Below are positions 1 through 7,880 of a stretch of DNA of 21,939 nucleotides, piece by piece. Made by a program: the position numbers and the translations under genes. The stretch is taken from the NCBI RefSeq assembly GCF_021742065.1, contig NZ_JAKKIE010000057.1, positions 1-21,939 of the forward strand, written 5' to 3'. Each line of letters opens with the position of its first letter. Positions within the stretch are counted from its first letter, which is position 1. Source of the DNA: Rhizorhapis sp. SPR117 (GTDB lineage Bacteria; Pseudomonadota; Alphaproteobacteria; Sphingomonadales; Sphingomonadaceae). The notes under the pieces were generated by a model, which was not told where the DNA came from, ran no database searches, and worked only from the letters and a program-made list of their open reading frames with translations.

Positions 1-60
1 ACTGATCAGAGCTACCGCGCCATGATCAACCTTGCGGCCCTGAAGATCGCTATGCGCTAA
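1..60 (+). CDS. C-terminal tail of an upstream gene (partial)
   Basis: The first frame is open from the window edge and ends at TAA 58-60, giving 19 residues that end in LAALKIAMR. It lies 25 bases before the next start on the same strand, which suits the 3' end of an upstream gene in the same polysaccharide transcription unit. The fragment is too short to assign to a family, and a chance open frame of this length cannot be excluded. Confidence 0.4.
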   Translation, partial: TDQSYRAMINLAALKIAMR

Positions 61-75
61 ATGTCCACACGCCTT

Positions 76-81
76 AGGTAA
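76..81 (+). promoter_or_regulatory. Ribosome binding site for the TTG-started multidomain gene
   Basis: AGGTAA sits 7 bases (counted from the second G) before TTG 86. That TTG is the first usable start after the in-frame stop TGA 41-43. The position supports initiation at this rare codon and an N terminus about 35 residues before the first methyltransferase motif, normal for FkbM proteins. Confidence 0.5.
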
Positions 82-85
82 CTTA

Positions 86-3000
86 TTGTTTGAAACAAAT
101 GGCATTTCCTTTCCCAGAGAGAAGCACGCTACGCTGGATGAAACTGAGGTTATTTCGCATCTTTTGGGCCAAACGCTTGGTTCTGAACGGATAATGTTGG
201 ATGTTGGCGCGCATCGCGGTCACAGCGCCAAGCACTTTGTCAATAATGGATGGCGAATCTATTGCTTCGAGCCGGACTTGGATAATCGAGAGAATCATCT
301 GGTCAAACGCTTCGCCAAAGCATCCAACGTCGTCATTGATTCCCGCGCTGTCAGCGACAATCCCGCCCAGGAAATGTCGTTCTTCAAATCTGATGAAAGC
401 AGTGGTATTTCAGCGCTCCATGCTTTTCATGATACGCATAGGGAAGTCGATATGGTCGAGGTCACGACTGTCACCGAGATCGTTAAACAGCATGGTCTGA
501 CCCATGTGGATTTCCTTAAGATCGACGTGGAGGGATTTGATTTCAATGTTCTCAAAGGTGTGCCATGGGACAAGATCAAGCCGGATGTTATCGAATGCGA
601 ATATGAGGACGCCAAGACCGTTCCCATGGGGCATACTTGGCGTGATGTCGCCGAGTTTTTGCGTGGAAAAGGTTATGCGGTTTATCTCAGCGAATGGCAC
701 CCGATCATCCGTTATGGCATTCCGCATGACTGGCGTCGCGTGGTGCCTTATCCGCAGATGAACGTTCCTGCCGAGTCTTGGGGCAATATTCTCGCTTTCC
801 GTAATGATCCCGGTTACGCGACGGTGCAGATGGCTTTTGAGAACTTGGTCAATACACATAGCCCGGCAGCGACCGAAAACTCTGCCAAGCCAATCGCGCC
901 CGCCACGGCCGAAGCAGGAGCGTCGGGAATCGCCTCATTGCACAACAGATACAAAGGTAAACGCTGTTTCATTATCGGCAACGGCTTGTCGCTCAACAAG
1001 CATGATCTCTCCTTACTTGAAGGAGAATATGTGTTTGGAGTAAACGGGATTTTCTACAAGACCGATGAGACCAGGTTTCGACCCAGCTTCTATGTGGTCG
1101 AGGACAACAAAGTGATGGAGGAAAACATCGAGCGAATCAAAGCATATGATGTTCCTCAAAAGTTTTTCCCGTCAATCTACAAACCACTTCACCCGCAAAG
1201 GGAAAATGTTCATTTTTTCAATATGGATCGGGGTTTTTACGATAAAGCTAGTCCGTATCACGATGTCCCGCGTTTTTCTACCGATGCCTCAAAGGTGCTC
1301 TATTGCGGTCAGTCGGTCACCTACATCAATCTGCAACTGGCCTTTTACATGGGATTCACTGAAATCTATCTAATTGGGATGGATTTTGATTATGTGATCC
1401 CCAAGGAGCATGAGCGACGGGGTGATATTATCGTTTCCACCACGGATGATCCCAACCATTTCCACAAGGATTATTTCGGCAAGGGCAAGACATGGAAAGA
1501 TCCCAAACTGGATCGTGTGGCTATGAATTATCGTCAAGCCAAGCTCTCCTACGAGGCGGCAGGACGGAAAATTTACAACGCCACCATCGGTGGTAAATTG
1601 GAGGTTTTCGAGCGTGTCGATTACGAGGCGCTGCTGCGCGATTCGGCAACGGGGCTGAAGCGTCGTGAGGTGGCAACCTCGGTTGTCGCGATGCCTAGCA
1701 GGCAAAAAGCAATGTCAGCCCCTATGTCGGTTACCGGCATCCTTCCCTCTGTGTCCGAACCCAGCCGAGCGGCCCGCAAATGGGCCAAGGTCAAGCGTGA
1801 TCCACGTGCGTTCTTCCGTGATGCCCATTTTGCGCCGCTACGACCGTTGCAATATCTGTTCCGGCCAGCTGATGTATACAGGAGCAATGGCGTATCGAGT
1901 TCTATCTGGCCCATGAGCGGCAAGAGTTTTGCTGCCGCTAAGGCGGCTTGGGAGACGGAACGACGTGCTAGCGAAGCGGCACTTCGGCGCGAACTGGCCA
2001 AGGTGCGGGCAGAAGCCAAGGCAAGCGAAAAAGCCCTGCGTGCCGATATGGAAAAATGGCGGGCCGAGGGCGCAACGGCTTTGCAGAGCGAGATTACCCG
2101 GCTCGCCGCAAGTGTGCGGGCACAAGATGAGGCGATCCGCAAGGAACTCGCGCTGACGAAAGATGCTAGCGCGACGATGCAAGAAGCATTCAAGAATGAT
2201 CTCACGGAAGCCATGAGCGAACAGGCAGAATACCTCAGCGCTCGTTTAGAAGATTTGCACCAGAACGCTTCAAATCTTGTCAGAAACGAAATTGTTAAGT
2301 CTAGAAAATTTTCAAATTATAGTAATAGTTCGTCTATTAGACTTCATGATCGCCAATTATCAGGTGATGACGTGACACATATTCAGGGTAATTGGATGAA
2401 GCTGTTAGGCCTGTCCATTTCAAATCGGCAATTATATTATATCGCTCATCAAATTTGTATGGCTGAAGAGCGTTGCGAAGGACGCATGGCGACAACCATC
2501 CAGGCTGCGATGCTGCGCACTTTGGTTTTGTTGAGTCTGCAAACCCAAAAAATTGAGCTGTTGGAAATTGGCTCCCTCTTTGGCATCGCTTCCGGTTCAC
2601 TATATCTGGCCGGTCTAAGGGCACAACGCTCAATGAAACTTACAATTATTGACCCACTTGAAGGTTACTATAAGCAGGGGATAAACGATGGTCAGACAGG
2701 TGTCCCCGTCACTAGGGAAACATTGGTTCGAAATTTCGCGGCACTTGGCGTCGGAGAACCAGACTACCGTATCATTCAACACCTAAGCACCGACGCAACC
2801 GCTGTTGAGGCCGCATCCGAGCGTTCCTATGATTATGTCCTGATAGATGGCGATCATAGCCTTGAGGGCGTAGCATCGGATTTCGAACTATATGCTCCGA
2901 TGGTGAAGCCAGGTGGTGTCATTATTTTCGATGATTACGCCACAACCGATTGGCCGGCGATTCAGACATTTGTTGATGGGCATGTCCGGTCCAGCGATGA

Positions 3001-3109
3001 TTGGCTATGGATCGGTGGCGAATGGCGTACTGGTATTCTGCGTCGCAAGCGACGCGGCTCTGTAATAACGCCTGACGCGGCGACAACTCAGACCGTTGCC
3101 GCAGAATGA
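86..3109 (+). CDS. Multidomain FkbM methyltransferase / MptE-like (DUF115) / coiled coil / class I methyltransferase protein
   Basis: A 1007-residue cytoplasmic protein with no signal peptide or membrane segment. Residues ~35-225 form an FkbM-type SAM methyltransferase (LDVGAHRGHS, later DFLKIDVEGFD), a family that O-methylates sugars. Residues ~290-515 resemble the MptE-like/DUF115 domain (RCFIIGNGLSLNKHD at 293, then VFGVNGIF and YLIGMDFDY), which is common in surface-glycan loci and distantly like GT42 enzymes. Residues 566-592 carry a capsule-type motif (K-R-D-P-x-A-F-F-R-D, then L-R and LF). Residues ~612-740 are an Ala/Glu/Arg/Lys-rich helix with an 18-residue tandem repeat, probably a coiled coil. 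Residues ~825-990 are a second methyltransferase of the Methyltransf_24 type (LLEIGSLFGIASGS, YDYVLIDGDHSLEG, GGVIIFDDY). The start is TTG. GC falls from about 63% in the coiled coil to about 25% just after it, suggesting domain fusion. Domain calls are from motifs; the function as a polysaccharide tailoring or terminating enzyme is inferred. Confidence 0.85.
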   Translation: MFETNGISFPREKHATLDETEVISHLLGQTLGSERIMLDVGAHRGHSAKHFVNNGWRIYCFEPDLDNRENHLVKRFAKASNVVIDSRAVSDNPAQEMSFFKSDESSGISALHAFHDTHREVDMVEVTTVTEIVKQHGLTHVDFLKIDVEGFDFNVLKGVPWDKIKPDVIECEYEDAKTVPMGHTWRDVAEFLRGKGYAVYLSEWHPIIRYGIPHDWRRVVPYPQMNVPAESWGNILAFRNDPGYATVQMAFENLVNTHSPAATENSAKPIAPATAEAGASGIASLHNRYKGKRCFIIGNGLSLNKHDLSLLEGEYVFGVNGIFYKTDETRFRPSFYVVEDNKVMEENIERIKAYDVPQKFFPSIYKPLHPQRENVHFFNMDRGFYDKASPYHDVPRFSTDASKVLYCGQSVTYINLQLAFYMGFTEIYLIGMDFDYVIPKEHERRGDIIVSTTDDPNHFHKDYFGKGKTWKDPKLDRVAMNYRQAKLSYEAAGRKIYNATIGGKLEVFERVDYEALLRDSATGLKRREVATSVVAMPSRQKAMSAPMSVTGILPSVSEPSRAARKWAKVKRDPRAFFRDAHFAPLRPLQYLFRPADVYRSNGVSSSIWPMSGKSFAAAKAAWETERRASEAALRRELAKVRAEAKASEKALRADMEKWRAEGATALQSEITRLAASVRAQDEAIRKELALTKDASATMQEAFKNDLTEAMSEQAEYLSARLEDLHQNASNLVRNEIVKSRKFSNYSNSSSIRLHDRQLSGDDVTHIQGNWMKLLGLSISNRQLYYIAHQICMAEERCEGRMATTIQAAMLRTLVLLSLQTQKIELLEIGSLFGIASGSLYLAGLRAQRSMKLTIIDPLEGYYKQGINDGQTGVPVTRETLVRNFAALGVGEPDYRIIQHLSTDATAVEAASERSYDYVLIDGDHSLEGVASDFELYAPMVKPGGVIIFDDYATTDWPAIQTFVDGHVRSSDDWLWIGGEWRTGILRRKRRGSVITPDAATTQTVAAE
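1964..2071 (+). repeat. Two tandem 18-codon repeats in the coiled coil
   Basis: Residues 627-644 and 645-662 of the multidomain protein align without gaps with 10 of 18 residues identical. The shared pattern is x-A-S-E-x-A-L-R, then K-x-R-A-E. The DNA copies have diverged, so this is an old protein-level duplication rather than a recent DNA repeat. A weaker third copy may follow. Eighteen residues is roughly five helical turns, consistent with growth of a helical rod by duplication. Confidence 0.5.
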
Positions 3110-3110
3110 T

Positions 3111-4226
3111 ATGTTCGAACAGGCGCACCTCTCAGTTCTCATCCCGGTCCGCGCCAACGATCCTTCTTTGCTGTTGGAACGGCTTCGTTTGCGGGATCAT
3201 TGTGATCTAACGGGCACAGAAACGATCCTCACTGACGACGGGAGCCCGGATGAGGCGGCGCAGGAGTTGCGCGAATTTTGCGAGGCGCGTGGATGGCGTT
3301 ATGCCCGGCTTGAGACGGCGCATCTGCCCTTTTCCCTTGCCCGCGCCCGCAACGCTGGCCTTGCGACGGCGCAAACCTTTTGGGTGTTCTTCGATGATGC
3401 CGACATGGCCTATGAGGCGGCCTTCTTCCGCAAGCTGCACAAGGAACTGGCCCTGCTCAAGGAGACGCCTTTCAGTTTCCTGAGCCTCCCGGGTGTCTAC
3501 CTCTCTGGCGAGAGCACTGAGGACGTTTTGGCCAAGGGCGAGATTGACGAGATTCTTCCCGACTTACTTACTCGACTGGCGCTGGAAGATCCGCGCGGAG
3601 GAGGCGACAATCGCTCCATCCAGAGTTTCGCGCCAGCGTCTGCGATTCTGGCGATTGAGAGGGATACAGCCCTTTCCGTAGGTGGTTATGATGAAGAGTT
3701 TCACGGTTGGGGTGGGGAGGACCGCGATTTCATCTTTCGCCTGCTGGCCATCAATGACGCGCTTCCACGACCAACAGATTTTGCAGCGACTCGGGTCTGG
3801 AATCTCAATGACACTCATACATTCGCAGGCTGGCGCGCGCTATATCGGTTGCATGGCGACTACATGGCACGCAAGGGGCTTTATGCCTTTCATCTCTATC
3901 ATGAATCCAATCCTTGGAAGACGGCCATGGCCCGAGAGCGTAATTTCGAACAGGCCGCACGCAAAGCATATGCATTTGCAGATGAAAAAAACTGCCTTGG
4001 TAAAGAATTGCCGATTGATCACGCTTTGCGGCGCTCTCTGCTCTTTTCCGTTTACGCAGACTGCGCGCTTTCGGTTCCCGCAAAACCCGCGACAAGGGGG
4101 GCTGCGAGAGCAATGGCGCGTTTCAAGAAGCTATTTCGTAATCCACATGCTTTCTTTCGGGATACGCAAATCTCCTATTTAAGGAAAATTCGGCATCTGT
4201 TTCCTGCGAAAGAAAATGAAATATGA
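3111..4226 (+). CDS. GT-A fold glycosyltransferase (GT2/GT7 C-terminal type) with capsule FFRD motif
   Basis: A 371-residue soluble glycosyltransferase that probably adds sugars to the capsule chain in the cytoplasm. Numbered from ATG 3111, it shows a GT2-like nucleotide-binding start (SVLIPVRAND, then TDDGSPDE with DDG at 42-44), FSLARARNAGL at 74-84, and a DxD-type metal site in FFDDADM (93-99). GGYDEEFHGWGGEDRDF at 191-207 is typical of Glyco_transf_7C domains, as in chondroitin-type polymerases. Residues 338-364 carry the R-N-P-x-A-F-F-R-D motif, also present in the preceding protein. The gene starts one base after the upstream TGA. An alternative TTG start at 3096 would overlap the upstream gene by 14 bases; neither start has a good Shine-Dalgarno, so I prefer ATG. 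Donor and linkage cannot be read from the sequence. Confidence 0.85.
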   Translation: MFEQAHLSVLIPVRANDPSLLLERLRLRDHCDLTGTETILTDDGSPDEAAQELREFCEARGWRYARLETAHLPFSLARARNAGLATAQTFWVFFDDADMAYEAAFFRKLHKELALLKETPFSFLSLPGVYLSGESTEDVLAKGEIDEILPDLLTRLALEDPRGGGDNRSIQSFAPASAILAIERDTALSVGGYDEEFHGWGGEDRDFIFRLLAINDALPRPTDFAATRVWNLNDTHTFAGWRALYRLHGDYMARKGLYAFHLYHESNPWKTAMARERNFEQAARKAYAFADEKNCLGKELPIDHALRRSLLFSVYADCALSVPAKPATRGAARAMARFKKLFRNPHAFFRDTQISYLRKIRHLFPAKENEI

Positions 4227-4405
4227 CGCGAGTCAATGCAATGGTGTCCTCTTCAATATGCGGGGACTGGTACGCTTTCTGCTGGGGAGATCTCATGCCA
4301 TGGAGCCGGCGGTCCATATCTACCGCGGTGCAGTGACGACTGCTAAAGCTCCTTATCCGCAGCCTTCAGGCGGTTACTTGACTGACACGTCTGTGAAACT
4401 GTTCT

Positions 4406-5302
4406 TCACCCGCCAAAAATTGGTGTGGGCCAGCCTCTGGCGCCGATTACAGTGCAGGCGAATAGCGCGCCGGCCAAGGGTTGCGATGCAACCTCCACGG
4501 GGCCAAGCCCGATGCGGGCGCTTGTGATGAAAAGCGTGGAAAGGTCGGTGCCACCAAAGGCGCAGCTTGTGGGACGGGAAACGGGCAGGCTGATTTCGAT
4601 AAGCCGCTCGCCCGAAGGCATAAGACACATTATTTTCCACCCATCCCAGAAAGCGATCCACAGTCGTCCTTCGCTGTCGGTGGTCATCCCGTCCGGATAG
4701 CCATCGCTTTCAGCGAAAGTAGCAAAGGGCTCGATCGGCTGTCCGCTGTGATCTCGATCCATCCGATATACCATGCGCTGAGCTGAATCCGTAAGATAGG
4801 CAAACCGTCCATCGGGTGAAAAGGCTGGGCCGTTGCAGATCCTGTGCGGTCCCGATAGGCAGTCCAGCCGTCCATTAACCGAAAGCCGGTAGAAATGGCC
4901 CCTGGCTTCGCATTCGGCGTCATCCATGGTGCCTGCCCAGAACGATCCGTCGGGGTGGCACTTCCCATCATTGAAGCGGTCGGTCTCGGTATATTCCGCC
5001 GGACGGGCAATGGTGTGCAGGAGGATAGGCTCGCCCGGCTTACCAAGAGAAAAAGTGCAGAGGCCGGAACGGAACCCGCCGACGAATCCTCCTTGGGCGC
5101 GAGCTACAAAACAGCCGACCTGCTCCGGGGAAGGCCATTGGTGTTTGGTATCACGCGATGGGTGATAGCGCAAAATCGCACAGCTTTTGATGTCCACCCA
5201 ATAAAGCGCTTCATCAGCCACTGACCACCAAGCTCCCTCGCCAAGCAAGCTATTAGCTTGCCACGCGCACCGGAGTTCGCAGCAGCCGACGGGCGCCGTC
5301 AT
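4406..5302 (-). CDS. SMP-30/gluconolactonase/LRE-family lactonase
   Basis: A 298-residue six-bladed beta-propeller of the SMP-30/regucalcin family, which hydrolyses sugar lactones to aldonic acids with a divalent metal. The expected ligands are visible: Glu22 (LLGEGAWWS), Asn111 (DRFNDGKCHPDG), Asn157 (ICNGPAFSPDG) and Asp204 (YPDGMTTD). The start ATG (5302-5300) overlaps the stop of the upstream dehydrogenase in an ATGA arrangement, so I use it rather than the longer frame to 5344. The pair is probably translationally coupled and acts in sequence: the dehydrogenase makes a lactone and this enzyme opens it. The substrate is unknown. The 179 bases between this gene and the convergent glycosyltransferase end (4226) hold only a weak inverted repeat (GCGGT/ACCGC, 4309-4326). 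Confidence 0.9.
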   Translation of the reverse strand: MTAPVGCCELRCAWQANSLLGEGAWWSVADEALYWVDIKSCAILRYHPSRDTKHQWPSPEQVGCFVARAQGGFVGGFRSGLCTFSLGKPGEPILLHTIARPAEYTETDRFNDGKCHPDGSFWAGTMDDAECEARGHFYRLSVNGRLDCLSGPHRICNGPAFSPDGRFAYLTDSAQRMVYRMDRDHSGQPIEPFATFAESDGYPDGMTTDSEGRLWIAFWDGWKIMCLMPSGERLIEISLPVSRPTSCAFGGTDLSTLFITSARIGLGPVEVASQPLAGALFACTVIGARGWPTPIFGG

Positions 5303-6045
5303 GCCGGATCGTACAGGCGGGACAATATGCCTCCATCGAGCCAAATCGTCGAGCCGGTGGCATAGAGAAAAGGCTCCTGCGAGAGGACAACGACCGCCCG
5401 TGCGATCTCGGCAGCGGTGGCGATGCGCCCTGCAGGATGAGCCGCGGCAAGCGCGGCTAAAGCGGACGGCTGACCTTCGAATCCAGCTCGGAGCATTGGC
5501 GTGTCCACGGCGGCGGGGGCCACACAGAGAACGCGCGGGGTTTCGCCCAGATCCACGGCCATGGCCCGCGTTAACCCGTGTATTGCCGCTTTGCTCGTGG
5601 CGTAGCTAATGAATTCACGCTTCGTGGCCTGCGCATGCACGCTACCGATATTGATGACGACACCGTTCGCGGTTCGCAATTCGGCAAGCAAGCCTTGCGC
5701 CAGCCGGAAGGGGGCCGTGATGTTCACGCGCAATGTCCGCTCCCAATCGGTAAGGGAAATGGCATGAAGGCTCCCGAGAATTTGTAGCGCCGCATTGTTG
5801 ACAAGGGCGCAAAGCGTTGCGCCTCCTAAGGCCTTGCGAATGGCGTCACAGAAGATATCACGTGCACCATCGTCCATCGCAATTGCTTCGAGATTGGCAG
5901 GCAGAAAGACGTGCGCTGCCGAGACTTGGGCGTCTGGTTGATCCGTAGCGATGACACGCCATCCGGCTGCGCGATAGGCCTCGGTCAGCGCAGTGCCGAT
6001 TCCACCGCCAGCACCCGTGACAAGGACCGCATGGGAAGTGTTCAT
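5299..6045 (-). CDS. SDR-family NAD-dependent oxidoreductase
   Basis: A 248-residue classical short-chain dehydrogenase of normal family length. The cofactor motif TGAGGGIG is at 10-17 and NNAA at 83-86. The catalytic set is Asn108, Ser135, Tyr148 and Lys152 (YATSK). Asp35 at the end of the second strand (VIATDQ) favours NAD over NADP. GGGAG six bases before ATG 6045 is a good ribosome binding site. It is followed by the lactonase with a 4-base overlap, a pairing known from oxidative sugar pathways (sugar to lactone to aldonate, as for L-fucose, L-arabinose or L-rhamnose). Its position inside a polysaccharide locus is unusual: it could serve catabolism of a capsule sugar or modify a precursor. 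The substrate cannot be told from the sequence. Confidence 0.9.
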   Translation of the reverse strand: MNTSHAVLVTGAGGGIGTALTEAYRAAGWRVIATDQPDAQVSAAHVFLPANLEAIAMDDGARDIFCDAIRKALGGATLCALVNNAALQILGSLHAISLTDWERTLRVNITAPFRLAQGLLAELRTANGVVINIGSVHAQATKREFISYATSKAAIHGLTRAMAVDLGETPRVLCVAPAAVDTPMLRAGFEGQPSALAALAAAHPAGRIATAAEIARAVVVLSQEPFLYATGSTIWLDGGILSRLYDPA

Positions 6046-6417
6046 GGATTCTCCCGCAGCGGCAGATTAAACCGTTTCAATAGAAGGACTATGGCAAACC
6101 CGCAACCAAGACGCAAGATATTCACTGTCTTAAATGCTTGCGCGAAAAAATGCAGGGTGAATACGCGTCCTGAGGCTAATTTAACATCGAAGATTCATAT
6201 TCGAATACGTCGAGCACTGCCGAATGCACGCGTACTGTGAAAGGGCCTTTTTGAGAAGTGCTTTTTCTCTCCCGATAAAGCCACATCCCATGTCGTAAAC
6301 CCACCTTCGCACAAACTGACGTCGGGGGCGGTTACATCATCAAAGCCCAAGGCAACTATAGAAAACGTTTGCCTTTCAACTTGCGATTTTGATGACATTT
6401 TTATTTATTGGGGGAGA
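6046..6417 (-). other. AT-rich 372-base gap between kpsS and the SDR gene
   Basis: No convincing gene is present. It should hold the promoter for the SDR-lactonase pair and the end of the kpsS transcript. Visible structures are a 7-bp inverted repeat (6349-6375), a 10-bp palindrome TATTCGAATA (6198-6207) that could be an operator, and AT-rich tracts. A - strand frame of 67 codons (6398-6195) begins 20 bases after the kpsS stop. It has no ribosome binding site and no recognisable domain, so I treat it as non-coding or as a gene remnant. Confidence 0.5.
6349..6375 (-). terminator. Inverted repeat downstream of kpsS, possible terminator
   Basis: AAGGCAA and TTGCCTT form a perfect 7-bp stem around a 13-base loop, 43-69 bases after the kpsS stop. 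No T-run follows on the - strand, so intrinsic termination is doubtful. It could instead stabilise the mRNA end. Confidence 0.25.
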
Positions 6418-7782
6418 TCAACGGCTATAATCCAGAGTAGATATTATATTGGGTATATTGACTACGGTCGTAGCGTTTTCCTGTAGTAGATGCATGCAGG
6501 TTGACTTGCACATCCGAAGTGAACCAGTTTTTACGTAAAAATCTCCTCCTTTAAGGCACTGGTCCTTAATCCAATTTATGTGGAGCTGACTTAACGGAAC
6601 GCCGGCTTTTGGGATATGAGACCAAAAGGCGTCAAAATTCGGCTTACCCCCAGCACAAACCGCCAATACTTCATTCGCATAAAGTGCGTCACCGATCACC
6701 AGCAAAGGCACGCCATGATAGATCGCTGACAGGCCCGATGTACTATTGATGGTGATCATGCCGGCGCTGTGGCGGGTGAGCAGGCCTATGGAGCCGGTGT
6801 CGATCACATCTACGCGATTGGCGATGTCCAGCGCTTCGGCGGTCTGCATGATGAAGGTACGGTCGTTGCTGCGGCCGCGTTCCATCGGGTGGATCTTGTA
6901 GACCAGCCGATATCCCGCTGGCGCTGACCGGGCGAAGGAGGCGAGCGTTTCGGCGATCAGGCGGGGCGTGTTCCATCCGCGCGCGGCTTCCCCCATCTGG
7001 CTGTCCGCCGCCACTTGCAGGGGGATAAGGAAATAGCGATGGTGGTGATGTTCCAGCAGGTGCTGGATCGTCGCAAAATTCCGCCCCTGACCGGCCACTC
7101 GGCGCCAAGCGTTGCGGATGCCATATCCGGTTTCCGCCATAAGCGACACCTTGCGATGGAACAGCCGCCGCTCCTTGCGCGTGCTGAACAGCTCCCGCAC
7201 GATATAATAGATCGTTGCGTGCCGGGCCATCGCGCCAAAACTGTTATAATCCACCACCTCCTCGCGCGGTTCGGGCGGCGGCACGAAATCTTCGGGGGGC
7301 AGCTTTCCGGCGATGGGGGAATCGGCATTGTTCCCGTCCCGCTCGACCGTCACATAGCCGGGGCGGATATAGCCTTCCTCCAACGAGAGGACTTCGACAT
7401 CGATGGCCTTCGCCACGCGGCGGGCAACGCGGTGGGCGGGGCGGCTCGATCCGAACAGGATCACATGGCCAAAGCCACCCTCCGCAAGGAACGCGGCTAA
7501 CCACGTCTCCCATTCTTCCAGACTGCCACTGAAATCGATGCGTTTGTGCCGGGACGCATAAAATCGGTCGCCCGCATTGAAACATATGCGCCAGGTGTCA
7601 TAGCCCGACTGCTCCAGATGCTCCTGAAGATGACGGAAAAATGGTCCGACGGGTCCTTGAAGCAACAAAATACGCGGCCGATGCGACGGGGGCAGGGCGC
7701 ATAAATGCTTACTGCTACCCATTGACCGAAACAGGCTGGGTCGCTGTTCTTCTTTCAGGAAACTATCAATTCGGTAGTGCAT
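6418..7782 (-). CDS. kpsS: Capsule polysaccharide Kdo transferase KpsS
   Basis: A 454-residue member of the KpsS/Capsule_synth family. With KpsC it builds the poly-beta-Kdo linker on lysophosphatidylglycerol that anchors ABC-exported (group 2) capsules, at the cytoplasmic face of the inner membrane. Family motifs are clear: LLQGPVGPFF (40-49), FNAGDRFY, EEGYIRPGYVTVE (from 135), LQVAADSQM (ending 263), IHPMERG (ending 303), and INSTSGLSAIYHG (from 345). E. coli KpsS is about 390 residues; the extra length is a ~30-residue N-terminal lead and a ~34-residue tail after VKTG (417-420). ATG 7782 has only a weak AGAAAG site; a better AAGGAG lies 15 bases upstream, so the start is uncertain. The 3' third (6418-6720) is 38-50% GC against about 62-68% for 6721-6960, suggesting recombination within the gene. 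No kpsC is in the window. Confidence 0.93.
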   Translation of the reverse strand: MHYRIDSFLKEEQRPSLFRSMGSSKHLCALPPSHRPRILLLQGPVGPFFRHLQEHLEQSGYDTWRICFNAGDRFYASRHKRIDFSGSLEEWETWLAAFLAEGGFGHVILFGSSRPAHRVARRVAKAIDVEVLSLEEGYIRPGYVTVERDGNNADSPIAGKLPPEDFVPPPEPREEVVDYNSFGAMARHATIYYIVRELFSTRKERRLFHRKVSLMAETGYGIRNAWRRVAGQGRNFATIQHLLEHHHHRYFLIPLQVAADSQMGEAARGWNTPRLIAETLASFARSAPAGYRLVYKIHPMERGRSNDRTFIMQTAEALDIANRVDVIDTGSIGLLTRHSAGMITINSTSGLSAIYHGVPLLVIGDALYANEVLAVCAGGKPNFDAFWSHIPKAGVPLSQLHINWIKDQCLKGGDFYVKTGSLRMCKSTCMHLLQENATTVVNIPNIISTLDYSR

Positions 7783-7880
7783 CGACTTTCTAGGTCACTC
7801 CTTCACCTGGTTCGTATCTTTATGCAGTCGATCGGATAATTGCCATTGGTTTCACAGCATCTTTACCAAAAACGAATATT

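Noticed and set aside
1621..2214. A 197-codon - strand frame opposite the coiled-coil region
   Set aside because: Low-complexity Ala/Ser/Arg translation produced by the repetitive Ala/Glu/Arg codons of the sense strand.
4216..4527. A 103-codon + strand frame after the first glycosyltransferase
   Set aside because: Most of it runs antisense through the lactonase gene, whose motifs are clear; no recognisable domain and no good ribosome binding site.
6195..6398. A 67-codon - strand frame after kpsS
   Set aside because: No Shine-Dalgarno and no recognisable family. It may be a remnant, but I cannot support it as a gene.
7215..7532. A + strand frame opposite kpsS
   Set aside because: Arg/Pro/Gly-rich shadow of kpsS; the sense frame has all the family motifs.
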